From: Diphasiastrum complanatum
Taxonomy: Eukaryota; Streptophyta; Lycopodiopsida; Lycopodiales; Lycopodiaceae
Assembly (NCBI GenBank): GCA_029204225.1
Contig: CM055111.1
Coordinates: 19,647,003-19,711,002, forward strand
DNA length: 64,000 nt
Direction of reading: 5' to 3'
The position numbers and the translations under genes are program-made. Below, piece after piece: positions 36,634 to 48,000 of the stretch (its first letter is position 1; each line of letters begins with the position of its first letter). Under the pieces are notes generated by a model. The model was not told the origin of the DNA. It made no database searches and saw only the letters and a list, made by a program, of their open reading frames with translations.

Positions 36634-37030
36634 CCCCCTTGAACTACTTCTCTCCTCATAAGTGAAACTAGAAAAGTTCTTCTTTATGCTTTCAACTGTT
36701 TCCCACGAGTCATCATTCTCAGTTCGACCCTTCTACCTAATCAAGCACTCAGAGATAGAATGATTTCTCAGTTGTTTATCTCTTGTTCTAAGTACTCTTT
36801 CAGGTTCTCAAGGTACACTAAGCGGTAAATCCAAATGGGTAAGATCCTCATTAGATCCAACTGTATCACTTTCATGTAAACTAAGTTTCAAACAACTTAC
36901 ATGAAGCACTGGATAAGTAGTTAACTTATCCTAAAGATCAAGTTCGTAAGCTACGCCATTTTGTACATATGTTTTGATCAACTCTTGTCGCAATCTATAT
37001 ACATCGTCGGAATTGTACGGCTCAAGAGTG
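36634..37030 (-). pseudogene. Gypsy integrase end and chromodomain, minus strand
   Basis: The minus strand gives LHESDTVGSNEDLTHLDLP, RVLRTRDKQLRNHSISECL and KGRTENDDSWETVESIKK, matching the plus-strand remnant at 26345-26678. It has stops and small indels. It ends where the Ulp1-like exons begin. Confidence 0.8.
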
Positions 37031-37129
37031 AACTGTTATCACAAACCAGGGGAATGAGTAAATAACTAACGATCACACTAACGAAATAAAAATTTGAATC
37101 AATAGAACAAAAAATGAACAAAATTTAAC

Positions 37130-37826
37130 CTTTTCAATATCTACATCAACTTGTACATTGTACCACTCAAAAAAGAACTTTGTATTGTACATAACAAACC
37201 AAGCACAATTAAAAGCATCCTTTTGATGTACACACTGCAGATATTCAACAAAAATCATTAATATTATGACATATAATTTATTCATGCTATGACGATAGAT
37301 TTAAAAAAAAAATATGCATATCAACGATAAATTGTATATACCTTGAGAGATTTAATTGTTATCTCCCCAATAGAAGTCGTCGTTGTTGGTATTTCACGCA
37401 CGACATCATGAAGTAGAGAATCAAATTCTATGTGTATTTTCAGTTGAGTTTATTTTTACACAGAAAATTTGATACTCCCTCATTTATTTTTATTGAAAGA
37501 ATATTCAGGATCCAATGCTGACTGCAACAGGCAAAATGAAAATTAGAATCTATTCTGACATGAGCATAATGATCAAAATAAAAGGAATCAACAACATATA
37601 ACAAAGCTTACTTATTCTCATATGGAATCAAGTAGAATTTGGCCACAAGACTGCAATCGATGAAATATACAGCCTTTTCAAAATTGGCCTCTTTTGCCTT
37701 CACAGCACCCATGAAAAATGGACTCACTGATGGGGCAAGGGAAATAGAAGAACGCAAACAGAGAAGAGAGCAGGAATATTGCGGAATAGCTCTCCCGTTA
37801 CAATCAGTTGCTAGATGCAAAAACAA
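37130..37826 (-). pseudogene. Ulp1-like (C48) cysteine peptidase, broken gene or captured fragment
   Basis: Three minus-strand exons can be joined: 37826-37612, 37521-37342 and 37234-37130, with GT..AG introns and open phases at both joins. The first join creates FYLIPYENNQHWILNILSI, the C48 signature of I-P-x-N before the catalytic His-Trp. Exon 2 ends with FDSLLHDVVREIP (candidate Asp), and exon 3 has QKDAFNCAWFVM (candidate oxyanion Gln and catalytic Cys; the family usually has DCG). Between the HW and FDSL blocks the frame breaks at a stop. This family removes SUMO-like modifiers or is carried inside some Mutator-like transposons. Upstream exons are unclear, and the 3' end abuts a Gypsy relic. 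Confidence 0.6.
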
Positions 37827-37849
37827 TTTAAGAGAAAGCTTATGCTAAA

Positions 37850-39190
37850 TATGATCACAGCTTGAAGTGTTTTAATTGCCCAACAGGATTTTAAAAATTA
37901 ATTCATACTCTCAAAAACAAGAGTACAGTCCACCGAAAAGATTAGAAATGGTCTGTGTGTAGTATTACTGAAATTAGATTCAATGTGAAGTATGGTTCTG
38001 AAATAAATGAAAAGCAGTATAATATCGCGAGTTCCTCAGGCATCAAAGACAACCATCGTTTGATCAGAAACTGAGGAGTCGTAGATGTCCGTGTTCTGAT
38101 CAGAGTGAGTAAACAAGCGCGATCAGACAACGATAAAGTGCATTCAATTACAGCATGCATACATCTATGTTATACACAGATAGAAAAGCATGTTGTTGTT
38201 ATATTACACTGAAGCACGAATAACAATTACAACCAACAATGATGGCGTAACTGGGAGGCTCAAATAATACGTCTCATGGACGGAGTGACTCAAGTAATAT
38301 GTGATGGGATGATCTACTTATAGATTGCATCCATGTATTAACTACATTAAATGGTAAGCCGTTGTACTTGGAAGTATATAGCTTTTGTGACAACTATACA
38401 TAGTATATATGGTCAACAAATCAGGAATGTTGAAGCGGATGAGGACGTCGCAAATTCTCTCACTTCGCATTTTACGTGAAGTGGTTTTCTCTCACTTCGC
38501 AAATTTCGGGAAGTGGCTAGGAACGTTCCTCGTTCAAAATAGATGACCTTCAGGATTTTTCTCTCTTCGAGATTTTGCGAAAAAGCCGAAGGTGCCTGTA
38601 AATAGTTTAAGGTGCCCTCAAAAAGGCGAAGATGTCTTTAGCAGTTTAACTGTGGACTTGAAGTGAAGGTCTACTATTTCTAAAGTCTTGACTTTAGAAG
38701 TTGTGACTTAAAAAGAACAAGTCAACATAACACTATTAAATAGAACTTGAAAAGGAACTCAAAAACTTAGAGAGGAGCTTTAACATTCAATCACAAAATC
38801 ATTCATTCAAGAGACTTGCTGAGGGGTCAAGATGGGGACCGATCCCCCCCCCCCCGAAGGATTTTTCTTTTCAAATTATGCAATATGAATTGGCCCAAGG
38901 CCAATTACATATATAGTGGTTTTGGGATGATGGATTCTTAGATCTTTTACATCAACCAGAAGTTTACAAATTCTGGACTTAAAAAATCTTATACCAAGGA
39001 AAGTGGTTCCTTATGACATGCAAGGACTTATTGATCAAGAAAATAACATGCATAGGCATTTGACATCAGTAGGTATGGCATGCATGAATCCAATTTGACA
39101 TGCAAGCTTCAATTTCAACATGCAAACTTCAATTTCATACATGCAAGTTCCCAAATCAGACATGCAACTCCTAAATCAGACATGCATGAC
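37850..39190. other. No gene seen; small repeats
   Basis: Possible promoter or 5' part of the Ulp1-like gene near 37850-38200. A doubled ttctctcacttcgca..gaagtgg unit lies at 38455-38520. A C run lies at about 38846-38857, and scattered acatgcaa motifs at 39095-39190. Some of this may be the outer part of the chromovirus LTR that ends at 40461. Confidence 0.45.
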
Positions 39191-39194
39191 CAAA

Positions 39195-39347
39195 AAGTTA
39201 TGGATGATGTGATATGCAAAGTCATCAAGTCATGGATGGTGTGACATGCAAAGCTATTAAGTCATGGATGGTGTGACATGCAAAGCCATCAAGTCATGGA
39301 TGGTGTGACATGCATAGCCATCAGTCTTATGGATGGTGTGAAAGTTT

Positions 39348-39354
<7 letters not shown>
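39195..39354. repeat. 32-bp tandem repeat, about five units
   Basis: Units on aagtcatggatggtgtgaca start at 39195, 39227, 39259 and 39291, exactly 32 bp apart, with a degraded fifth near 39322. Confidence 0.9.

Positions 39355-39356
<2 letters not shown>

Positions 39357-39430
<74 letters not shown>
39357..39430. repeat. (GA)n microsatellite
   Basis: About 74 bp of nearly pure GA directly after the 32-bp array. Confidence 0.97.
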
Positions 39431-39434
<4 letters not shown>

Positions 39435-39440
39435 AAGAGG

Positions 39441-40461
39441 TAGGAGAAAGTGTGTGTGTGTGAAAGTGGTTTCAAAAGTGATTCCAATCCAAGCTTGATA
39501 GATCCTCCTCAAGCCATAGCTCCAAGCTTTCTTCAAGCACCTACAGACACACAAGCATGAGCAAGAGACAAAGCAAAAATGAATGGGAGATGAATAATGA
39601 GGGAGAGGGGCAAGTTAGTCCTTTTATAGGGAATGTGTAGTCTTTAGGAAGTGGCTGAGGTGTCCAAAATAAGTGTAAGAGGCGTAAGGGAGACTCTAGG
39701 ATAAGCAAAGTGAGAGGGTGAGGTGTATAGGTATGAGAGAGTGTTTATCACTTAGTTAGAGCAAAAGCGGAGGAGTAGGAGGGCGCATTTTCCTAGGTGT
39801 CCTATTGTTTTCAAGCCATGTGGAAAAGTAGGTAAGTTAATATTGATAAGGATAGAAGGTAGGTAGCCTAACATTCAATGTTAGTCACTTTCAAGTTGAA
39901 TATTTCTTTGTGTACAACATTGGGATCCACCCAAGTGTTTTTCATGTCTATGGGAAAGGCTTTGTATATGTCTATCTTACCTTGCATAATTTTCATCAAT
40001 TTCTAGGCTCTTTTTTCTAGGGCTTGCCCATCCCCAATCATAGTGGAGTGTGACACAAAGGGTGATCAGTCTTTTGGTTTCTTCTCCCAGTCTTTATAGA
40101 CTCGAGTGAGCCTTCTTTATAGAGTCAATTGAGCCTTCTTCAGGTACCGTCTTTAACCTTTAAGAAGCTTCTTTGGATTCCTTCTTCAAGTACTCTTCTT
40201 AGTACCTGCACATACCCTTAGGAAAAGGTTAGAAGCCATACCATCAAATGGTTCATCATTAGATTCTATTTCTAGAACCTGCATATCAAACTATTAGCAT
40301 TGCTCTACAGTTTCATCTCTTGTCTTCAGGTAATGATACCTGCACTCATAATTCATCAGTTAGAGTAATAAGCTCTAATATTCAAAATACGTTTTATACA
40401 AAAAGAATGGAAGACTGGATAGCCTTTATTTCTTGGTCAATTTGGTCTATACAATTTTACA
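39441..40461 (-). repeat. Probable 3' LTR of a chromovirus, left edge unknown
   Basis: The right edge is defined by caattttaca (40452-40461), TGTAAAATTG on the element strand, preceded there by a purine tract (GTCGGAGGGA). A TATA-like cctataaaag on the element strand lies near 39625. No partner LTR was found, so the left edge is a guess. Confidence 0.5.
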
Positions 40462-40487
40462 TCCCTCCGACGCATTAAGCGTTGTCC

Positions 40488-41278
40488 TCAATGGACATTT
40501 CTCAAATAAACATTTAAAATTTCTGGATACTCTTGGAAGAATTCTTCTTCCATCCATCTTGCATCCGTAGTAGGATAGTTCTTAAATTTGAGGAGGTATA
40601 ATGTAGAAGTTATCCCTTTTTTTCCAGTTCTTGTCTTGTGCATCAAGATCTGCTCAGGTTGAAGGATTTCTTCAGTTCCTTGAACTTCTGGTGGTTCGGA
40701 ATCTGTAAATCCTTCTGGTTCCGGACCATTGAATTTCTTTAGCAAGCTTACATGGTATTTGTTATGGATTTTCCAACTAATAGGTAAGTCAAGCTCACAT
40801 GCAACCTCATTGATTACTTTTTTGACTTTAAAAGGTCCATAATACTTTTGGGCTAGTTTTGGGTAGAGTTTCATGCTGCCCTTCTTTTTCTTGAGTCTTT
40901 TCTTTTCAAAATTTAGGAGAACTAGTTCTCCTTCTTCATACTTAATTGCCCTCCAACGCATATTTGCACTTTTCTGCTGTTTCCGTTGTGCATTTGCAAT
41001 GGATTGCTAAACCTTTGAAAAGGTGTCTTGATAATCCTGCACAAATTCATCTGAGGCAAATATCTTTTCTTTAGTCCTTAATACAGGAGGCACAATTGGT
41101 TTTCCATACATTACTTCAAAAGGTGCATTACCAGTAGAAGAATGAACGGTGTTATTGTGAGCAAATTCTAGAATAGGAAGATAGTGTTCCCATTGAGTCT
41201 TCTGATCACTTACATAATTTCTCAACAAATCTATGATGGTTCGATTAGTAATTTCACTTTGACCATCAGTATGGGGGT
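40488..41278 (-). pseudogene. Chromovirus integrase C-terminal half with chromodomain
   Basis: 41007-41278 encodes HPHTDGQSEITNRTIIDLL, THWEHYLPILEFAHN-like residues and NAPFEVMYGK. 40488-40961 encodes the integrase end (YEEGELVLLNFEKKRLKKKK, YYGPFKVKKVINEVACEL, HNKYHVSLLKKF) and a chromodomain (RTGKKGITSTLYLLKFKNY, ARWMEEEFFQEYPEIL). It is cut at 41279 by the LTR of another element, between HPHT and the upstream integrase core. The missing part does not reappear beyond 53 kb. Confidence 0.88.
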
Positions 41279-42099
41279 GTTGGGGGTATTCCCAACAAAG
41301 TGTAACTAAATAAAATCCTCCAATAAAATGTGTTGTGAGGGCATGGCATCTTGCGTTTATAAGCCCATGGCCCAATGAGCACGCAATTGAAGTTGTAAAT
41401 AAAATAAACTTGACTTGGGCCTTGTAATTAAAATAAAACTAGAGGCCCAAGGTCATTTTTAAACTTAGAGATCACTTTTTAAAGTTGGGTCCAAATTGGG
41501 ACTCACATGAATCTTGTGATTTCTAATGTACTTTTTGTGGACCCTTGGATCAAGTTGGGTCCAAGATGAATGGTTAGGATTATTGTGAATATTAGCCAAT
41601 AAGATTGAGGGGCAAGGGCCTTCCCTATTTTATAAAAAGACACCATTTGTAAACTATTTGTATGCTTAATGAGAAGGAGAAAACTCTACCATTTTTGGAA
41701 GAGAAGCATCCTCATTTGCTATTCACTACTTGCTATTGCTCTTGGTTGTGTTTTCTATTGCTTTCCATTTCCATGTTTTATTGTTTGCCATAGTGAATGT
41801 TTTTCCATTAGCAAGCATAAGGAGCATTTGAGCTAACCTCCACCCTCACTCTCTTTCTCTCTCTTTCTCTTCTCTTCTCAATCTCTTCTTCTCCATCCCT
41901 TCCCTTCAACCAAAACTATGATGAATGTTAGTGTACAGGAGTGGAGCTAAAGAGGAGTAGCATAGTGGTGAGTAGAGTTAAGGGAGAAAGTAGGAATTTA
42001 ACTAAAAGTAGCATCTATGCATAGTTAGGCACCTATCCAGTGATCTAACCTTTGTTGATAGGCGGAAGGGCTATACTACGAAAGATCTTCGACCCCACA
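41279..42099 (+). repeat. 5' LTR of the Gypsy element (821 bp)
   Basis: Starts tgttgggggta with a small internal palindrome (tgttggg..cccaaca) and ends ..gaccccaca. A TATA box (ttttataaaaagacacc) lies near 41630, followed by U5-like sequence. No second copy was found. Confidence 0.75.
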
Positions 42100-42100
42100 G

Positions 42101-42118
42101 TGGTGACGTTGCCGGGGA
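42101..42118 (+). other. Primer-binding site of the Gypsy element
   Basis: tggtgacgttgccgggga is a slightly mutated form of the tggcgccgttgccgggga site known from Athila/Tat-type Gypsy elements. Confidence 0.8.
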
Positions 42119-42559
42119 TAGGTTTCCCCTAACTAGTTTAGTTGCATTTTAGCTATTTTCTTGTTTTTTAGAGTAGTTTAGGTAGATTTTTGGAGTTTAG
42201 AGTTAGTTTTCTGTATTTTTTGTGTTTGGACTGTTCACAGCTAGCGGAGGAGGTGTGAGAGGGTAGAGGAGGCTCTGAACAACCTCTAAGGGCTTGAAAC
42301 CCAAACCAATCATCCAAAAAACTCAAAAAATACACCAATTTGCATTTTGGAGGAAAAAAGAGCCAAAAAAAACTCATCATATTTTTATATCTCCAGAATC
42401 AGTGGGAATTAACCCTTGCATGACTGGCAACAGCTCTAGGGTACTGTCCCAGACCTGCATAGAAACCTGCGAGGGTTAGTTCCAAGCAGATTGTAAAAAT
42501 CAGAGAAAAATCTTGAAAAATTCAAAAAACCCTTGAAAAAATTCAAAAAAATTCAAATC

Positions 42560-43110
42560 TTTATAAGAACTCTCGCAGAGCCCTCTGAAGTTCCATCTCA
42601 GTGAGACCAGGACACAGAGAAGCTTGCGAGAGTTAGTTTGATGATTAAGTGCCTGTGCGAGAGTTCCTAGTGAAAAAAAGATGGAAAAGTACCAGTGAAC
42701 CCTTGCAGACAGTGAAATTTCCAGTTCTAGTGGTCAAGAACTCTCGCAGAGGATTCTGAAGTTCCATCTCAGTGAGACCAGGACACAGAAGAGCTTGCGA
42801 GAGTTACTTTGATTCCAGTGAGCAGAAAATTGGATCTAAGTGCAAAAAAATCACTAAAAAGTGAGGATCCAGCAAATCCTTCCAGTAAGAACTCTCGCAG
42901 ACCCTCTCAATCAATTCAAAATGTCAAATTACATCAGTGATGAAGCCGGCGAGAGTTAGTATGAAGATCTGGTGAAGATCAAGCAAAAAAAGTGATCTTG
43001 AACTCTCGCAGGCAGTAAAATTTTCACTTCTTGCGAGAGTTAACTCTTGCAGAGAATTCTATAGTGAGATTTGACCCAGATCCAGCTACTGTGAAGCTTG
43101 CGAGAGCTAC
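42560..43110 (+). repeat. Leader with alternating aactctcgca and tgcgagagtt motifs
   Basis: Forward motif aactctcgcag occurs near 42568, 42738, 42890, 42999 and in variant form at 43040. Its reverse complement (gcgagagtta/t) occurs near 42624, 42655, 42795, 42949, 43028 and 43098. A 70-bp segment at about 42566-42636 is repeated at 42737-42808. The transcript could form a series of hairpins between LTR and gag. Confidence 0.85.
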
Positions 43111-43213
43111 TTCCCAGAGATCTGAAAGATATCAAGTTTTTTACCTACAAAAATAGCTAAAGAACCTTCACACAGCCAACCCTCGCACAAGATAACCCTC
43201 ATAGACTAGATCA

Positions 43214-44413
43214 ATGGAAAGATTTGCATTAGATCCAGCTACTATCAAAATCTCAGGTCAATCAGTGCAAGGAGAAAAAAGCTATCAAGGAAAAATCATC
43301 GCAAAAGGCCTAAAATTCATTCCGGCCGATTAGATCGATCAGATCCTTGAAGATCCAGACTGCATCCTATTGTATAAGCAAGATCCAATCACTTTGGAAT
43401 CCACATCGGATGAATCTGAGATCAGGACGATCATTAGCACGAAGGATAGCAAATCAGACACCACACCTTCCCAGATTAGCAGTTGTGCAACAAGAGGCAG
43501 AACCGAAACCAGCACCAATGGATCCAATGGGCCAACCTGTACCTGTCGCACCCTTGCATGCAATTCGGAGAGCACCACGGATGGAGATACCAAAATACGA
43601 CGGATCCTCAGATCCCATACGATTCCTCCAGATCTACGAACAAGCTTGTGAAATCTACGGCGAACGGACACCTGCACAAAAGTTGATGCTATTCCCTATG
43701 TCCTTACTTGAAGTGGCTCAGGATTGCTTTTTCAACCTGTCAGAGGAAGAGAAATCCACCTGGGAAGTGGTTAAAGCGGCTCTCATTACGTGCTTTATAC
43801 AATAAAGTTCCTGGAAGACCTGTTTCTCCTGCTAAGCAAAGTCAAGATGGGAAAACGAGAAAGGGTCTGGGACTATATTGAACGGGTCAAACATCTACGA
43901 TCCGAGTGCAGTGCAGCCCTTACTCCCGATCATGCGGTGATCATGTGGTTCCTAGCCGGGTTACCACAAAGCATCAGAAGAGAACTAAAAAGACGGGAAC
44001 AGTATGCTACTCTGCAAGAAGCTATGGAAGATGCCATCAAGGAAGAGGATGAAGGATCTGATGACAAATATCCTTCCACCCACACTCCTACTCCCTCGAT
44101 CGCATCATCATCATCAAACGCATCCGCTATATCCACAGAATTGCTGTTGGAGCAAATGACAAAATTACACAAATAGCAGATGGAGCAACTTACAGCGCAG
44201 TTTGACCAGAAACTAAAGGCCTTACAAGGAACTGTAGCAGTAACTCCACATCAACCGGAACCAACCCAATTGTAGTATCCTCGACGAGAAAATGTATGGT
44301 GTTCAGTATGCACGCAAAACCATACAGCAAACGAGTGTCCAGTCCTAAAGCAAAATCTGAGTCTGACACATAGATTCTGCCATCTGTGCAATGCAACATC
44401 ACACGATACGACA
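43214..44413 (+). pseudogene. Gypsy gag, 5' part, frameshifted
   Basis: A start at 43214 (MERFALDPATIKISGQS) meets a stop after FIPAD; the same frame continues with IDQILEDPDCILLYKQDPIT. The gag domain is in the frame at 43347-43805 (RMEIPKYDGSSDPIRFLQIY, EIYGERTPAQKLMLFPMSL) and then shifts into 43790-44176 (KRERVWDYIERVKHLRSEC, FLAGLPQSIRRELKRREQ). A stop at 44176 precedes a first zinc knuckle CSVCTQNHTANEC (about 44310-44350). A second, CHLCNATSHDTT.., is broken by the Copia insertion at 44414. Confidence 0.88.
44409..44413. repeat. Target-site duplication, left copy (cgaca)
   Basis: cgaca directly left of the Copia LTR; the identical pentamer follows the right LTR at 50845-50849. Removing the insert and one copy restores the gag frame. 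Confidence 0.97.
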
Positions 44414-45068
44414 TGTGAAAAATACAGATCCTAAGTGGATCTAAACTCCAAGATCATTGGCTTGAATGCTTGCACTCCAAACTACATAAGCTAGGAATTG
44501 GCAACACATTCTATGCTACCTAGAATGCAAAGAACTTGATCAAAAAGCATTTATCACAAATGGAAACTTCCATAAACATCAAGTGCGGCCCAAAATAGCA
44601 TTATACAGTCCATAATACATCAGCCTATCACTTTTGGAAAGCACCTAAGATCATACACAATAGCTTGAAGACAACACACACAACAATGCTCTCAATGGAG
44701 GAAGAAACAATGACAATGATCTATTGATCTCAATGAAGCATACAAAAGGTTTCTCCAACCTGTTCTCCACGACTTCCCTACTATTTATGGATGAGGAAGA
44801 TGACTCTCTCTCCTCTCTCTAGAAGGTACTTGACCCTAGATATTCCCTATATAGGAAAAATAGCTAAAAATGGCTTATATGACCAAAATACATCAAAATG
44901 GTCTCATTTTGAAGGGCATGAAGTTTGACACTTCATCATACTGAAAAAATACAGTAAATAAAAACATTGTGGCCTGGTTCACACGTGTGAAACTCCAGAA
45001 CCAAAACTATTTACAATTTTAGCCAATTTAGGCCTCAAACTAGCTAGGAAATGTTGGCAATTTTCACA
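44414..45068 (-). repeat. 3' LTR of the young Copia
   Basis: Starts tgtgaaaa and ends ttttcaca (a perfect 8-bp terminal inverted repeat). It contains a tcacacgtgtgaaa palindrome (about 44977-44991) and TATA-like aaaaatagctaa/tatatagga sequences near 44850. The adjoining plus sequence ctccctcttc (45069-45078) is the polypurine tract GAAGAGGGAG on the element strand. Confidence 0.96.
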
Positions 45069-48000
45069 CTCCCTCTTCAACATTGGATGCTAGTTTCAAC
45101 ATAGTCTTTGAGCACATTCCAAGATTAGATCTATGCATTAAATATAGGTCCTTTCCCAATGGTTTGGTGAAGATATCAGCCACACACTCCTTTGAAGAGA
45201 CATGTTGAAGCTCCACCTCTTTGGCAATGACTTGATCTCTCACAAAATGGTGAGCAATCTCAATGTGCTTGCTCCTTGCATGAAAAACAGGATTGCTTGC
45301 CAAGCTTTGGGCTGAAAGGTTATCACAAAGTATGATTGGAGTCTTCTCTGGTTCCAGCAAGTGAAGATCCAATAACATCCTCTTGATCCAAAGAATCTCC
45401 TTGGTGCATGTTGTTAATGCCTTGTACTCGGCTTCGGTGGAAGATAGAGAGATAGTTGACTGCTTCTTTGATAGCCATGAGACCACTCCATCTCCAAGAT
45501 AGATTGCAAAGGCACTTGTTGACTTCCTATCCATTTGATCACCTGCAAAATCTGAATCTGAAAATCCACAAAGGTTAGGTGTAGTACCTCCATACAAGAT
45601 GCCAAAATCTCTAGATCCCGAGATGTATGTAAGTACTCTCTTTCCTAGCTTCCAATGAGCCTCACTAGGATCTTGCATAAATTGACTTAGTTTATCAACC
45701 ACAAAGCTTAGATCAGGTCTTGTGATGGTTAACCATATAAGAGATCCTATTAGCTTTCTATAGAGAGTAATGTCCTTGAAGGATCTTTCATTACTTCTTG
45801 TAGTTAGCTTTACATTTGATTCCATAGGAGTAGAAACAACTTTACAATCTTCCATATGAAACCTTTTTAGAATAGAGTTAACATACTTTTCTTGACATAT
45901 GAATGTAGATTTAGAAGTTCTAATAATCTCTATTCCTAAGATATAATGAAGTTTACCAAGATCTTGAATTTCAAACTCTCTTTTGAGTGCCATCTTGATT
46001 TCATCTATATCTAGATTGTTACCACCACTTAAGATAATGTCATCAACATAGATCAAAAGTAAAGTGATATCATTTTCATTCAATCTAAAGTAGAGAGAAT
46101 GATCATACTCACTCATAACAAAGTTTTGAGAAAGTAAGAAGGAATTGAGCTTAGCATACCAACTCCTTGGTGCTTGCTTTAGCCCATACAAACTCTTTTG
46201 GAGATAGCACACATGATTAGGCTCATCATGTGAAACATAGCCCTCGGGTTGCTCCATGTAAATATCTTCTTCAAGATCACCATTCAAGAAGGCATTAGTA
46301 ACATCCATTTGCCACATATCCCAATCATAAAGAGTTGCAAGAGAGATTAGGATTCGAATAGTTACCATCTTTGCCACGGGTGCAAAGGTCTCATCATAGT
46401 CAATACCATATTCTTGAGCATACCCCTTTGCCACCAACCTTGCCTTGTACTTGTTGATTGATCCATCTTGATTTGTCTTGATCTTGAAGATCCACTTACA
46501 ACCAATTGCCTTCTTGTCCTTTGGAAGCTTTACCAACCTCCATGTGTTGCTTTTGATGAGTGCTTGATGCTCATGATCCATGGCTTGGATCCATTCCTTC
46601 TTTTGAATTGCTTCACCTACACAAGTTGGTTCATCAAAAGAGGTAAGAAAAGCAAAGTTAGAGTTGTCCACCACTTGCTTTCCTTTTTCATCATAGGTTA
46701 GCCTTGATGGCTTAGCCCTTTGCCTTTGAGTCTTCCTTGAAGTTTGCTTTGGAGTGGCATCTCCATCTTCATCCAAGACATCTTGCACATCATGATGATT
46801 AGTAGGCACATCAACATCAACATCAACAACATTGGAAACATTCTCTTCATGAAAGATGACATCCCTACTTATGACAACTTTCTTTGTAGAAGGAATGTAC
46901 ACTTTGTAAGCCTTGCTTACTTCACTATAGCCAACAAACACACCCTTCTTTGATGAAGGATCTTCTTTAGTTCTATCATCAAGTGTGATATTGACAAAAC
47001 ATGTAAATCCAAAGATCCTACAATGCTTGACACTCGGCCTTCTACCATAAAGAACCTCATGAGGAGTTTTACCATCCAAGGAAGCACTTGTCCATCTATT
47101 ACATAGATAGTTAGCACATGCTAAAGCTTCCCCCCAAAAAGACTTAGCAAGATTAGCATGTAGTCTCATTGCCTTGGCACATTCACAAAGGGTTCTATTC
47201 TTCCTCTCGGCCACTCCATTCTGTTGTGGAGTCCTAGGACTAGACATCTCCCTCTTAATCCCATGTGCTATACAAAAGTCTTTGAACCTATTTGAGGTGT
47301 ATTCCCCTCCATTATCAGATCTTAAGCATTTGATCTTTGTATTGAATTGGTTTTCCATTTCATTCTTGAACTTGACAAATGCAGCAAACACTTCATCCTT
47401 ACTTTTAAGAAGATAGATCCAAGTATACCTACTAAAGTCATCAATGAAAGTTGCATACATCTTTGCCCCACCATTGCTAGTTGTACTAGAAGAATGAATA
47501 TCAGAATGCACAAGTTGAAAAGCTTCTTTAGATCTAGAAGTAGATCTAGAATAAGCAAGTCTATGAGATTTGGACAAGGCACAATGTTCACAAACACTAT
47601 TGTTTGCAACAAGACTTTTAGGGAGACCAAGAACAAGCTCTTTCTTTGCCATTACCTCCAAAGATTTGAAGTTGGGATGGCCCAACCTCTTGTGCCAAAC
47701 TTCTTGGTTTGTCAATTGCTCCCTAGCCATACATCCTTCATGATTAGAGATCACACATGCATCAAGCTTGAAAAGTTTACCATGCCTCCTACCTTGAGCA
47801 ATCAAGGATCCACATTTACTTATCAAACATGCATCTCCAATGAACTCCACATCAAGTCCTTTGTCAATCATTTGACTTACACTAAGCAAATTCTTAGTGA
47901 TTGAAGGAATGTACAAAACATTTTCAAGATTTGCTTTCCTATTTGTTGAAAGGGAAATAGGAATAGTGCCTATGCCTTTGATGTCACATTGACCATCATT

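Noticed and set aside
47347-47904. Plus-strand frame of 185 codons
   Set aside because: Antisense shadow of the intact Copia integrase; no independent domain.
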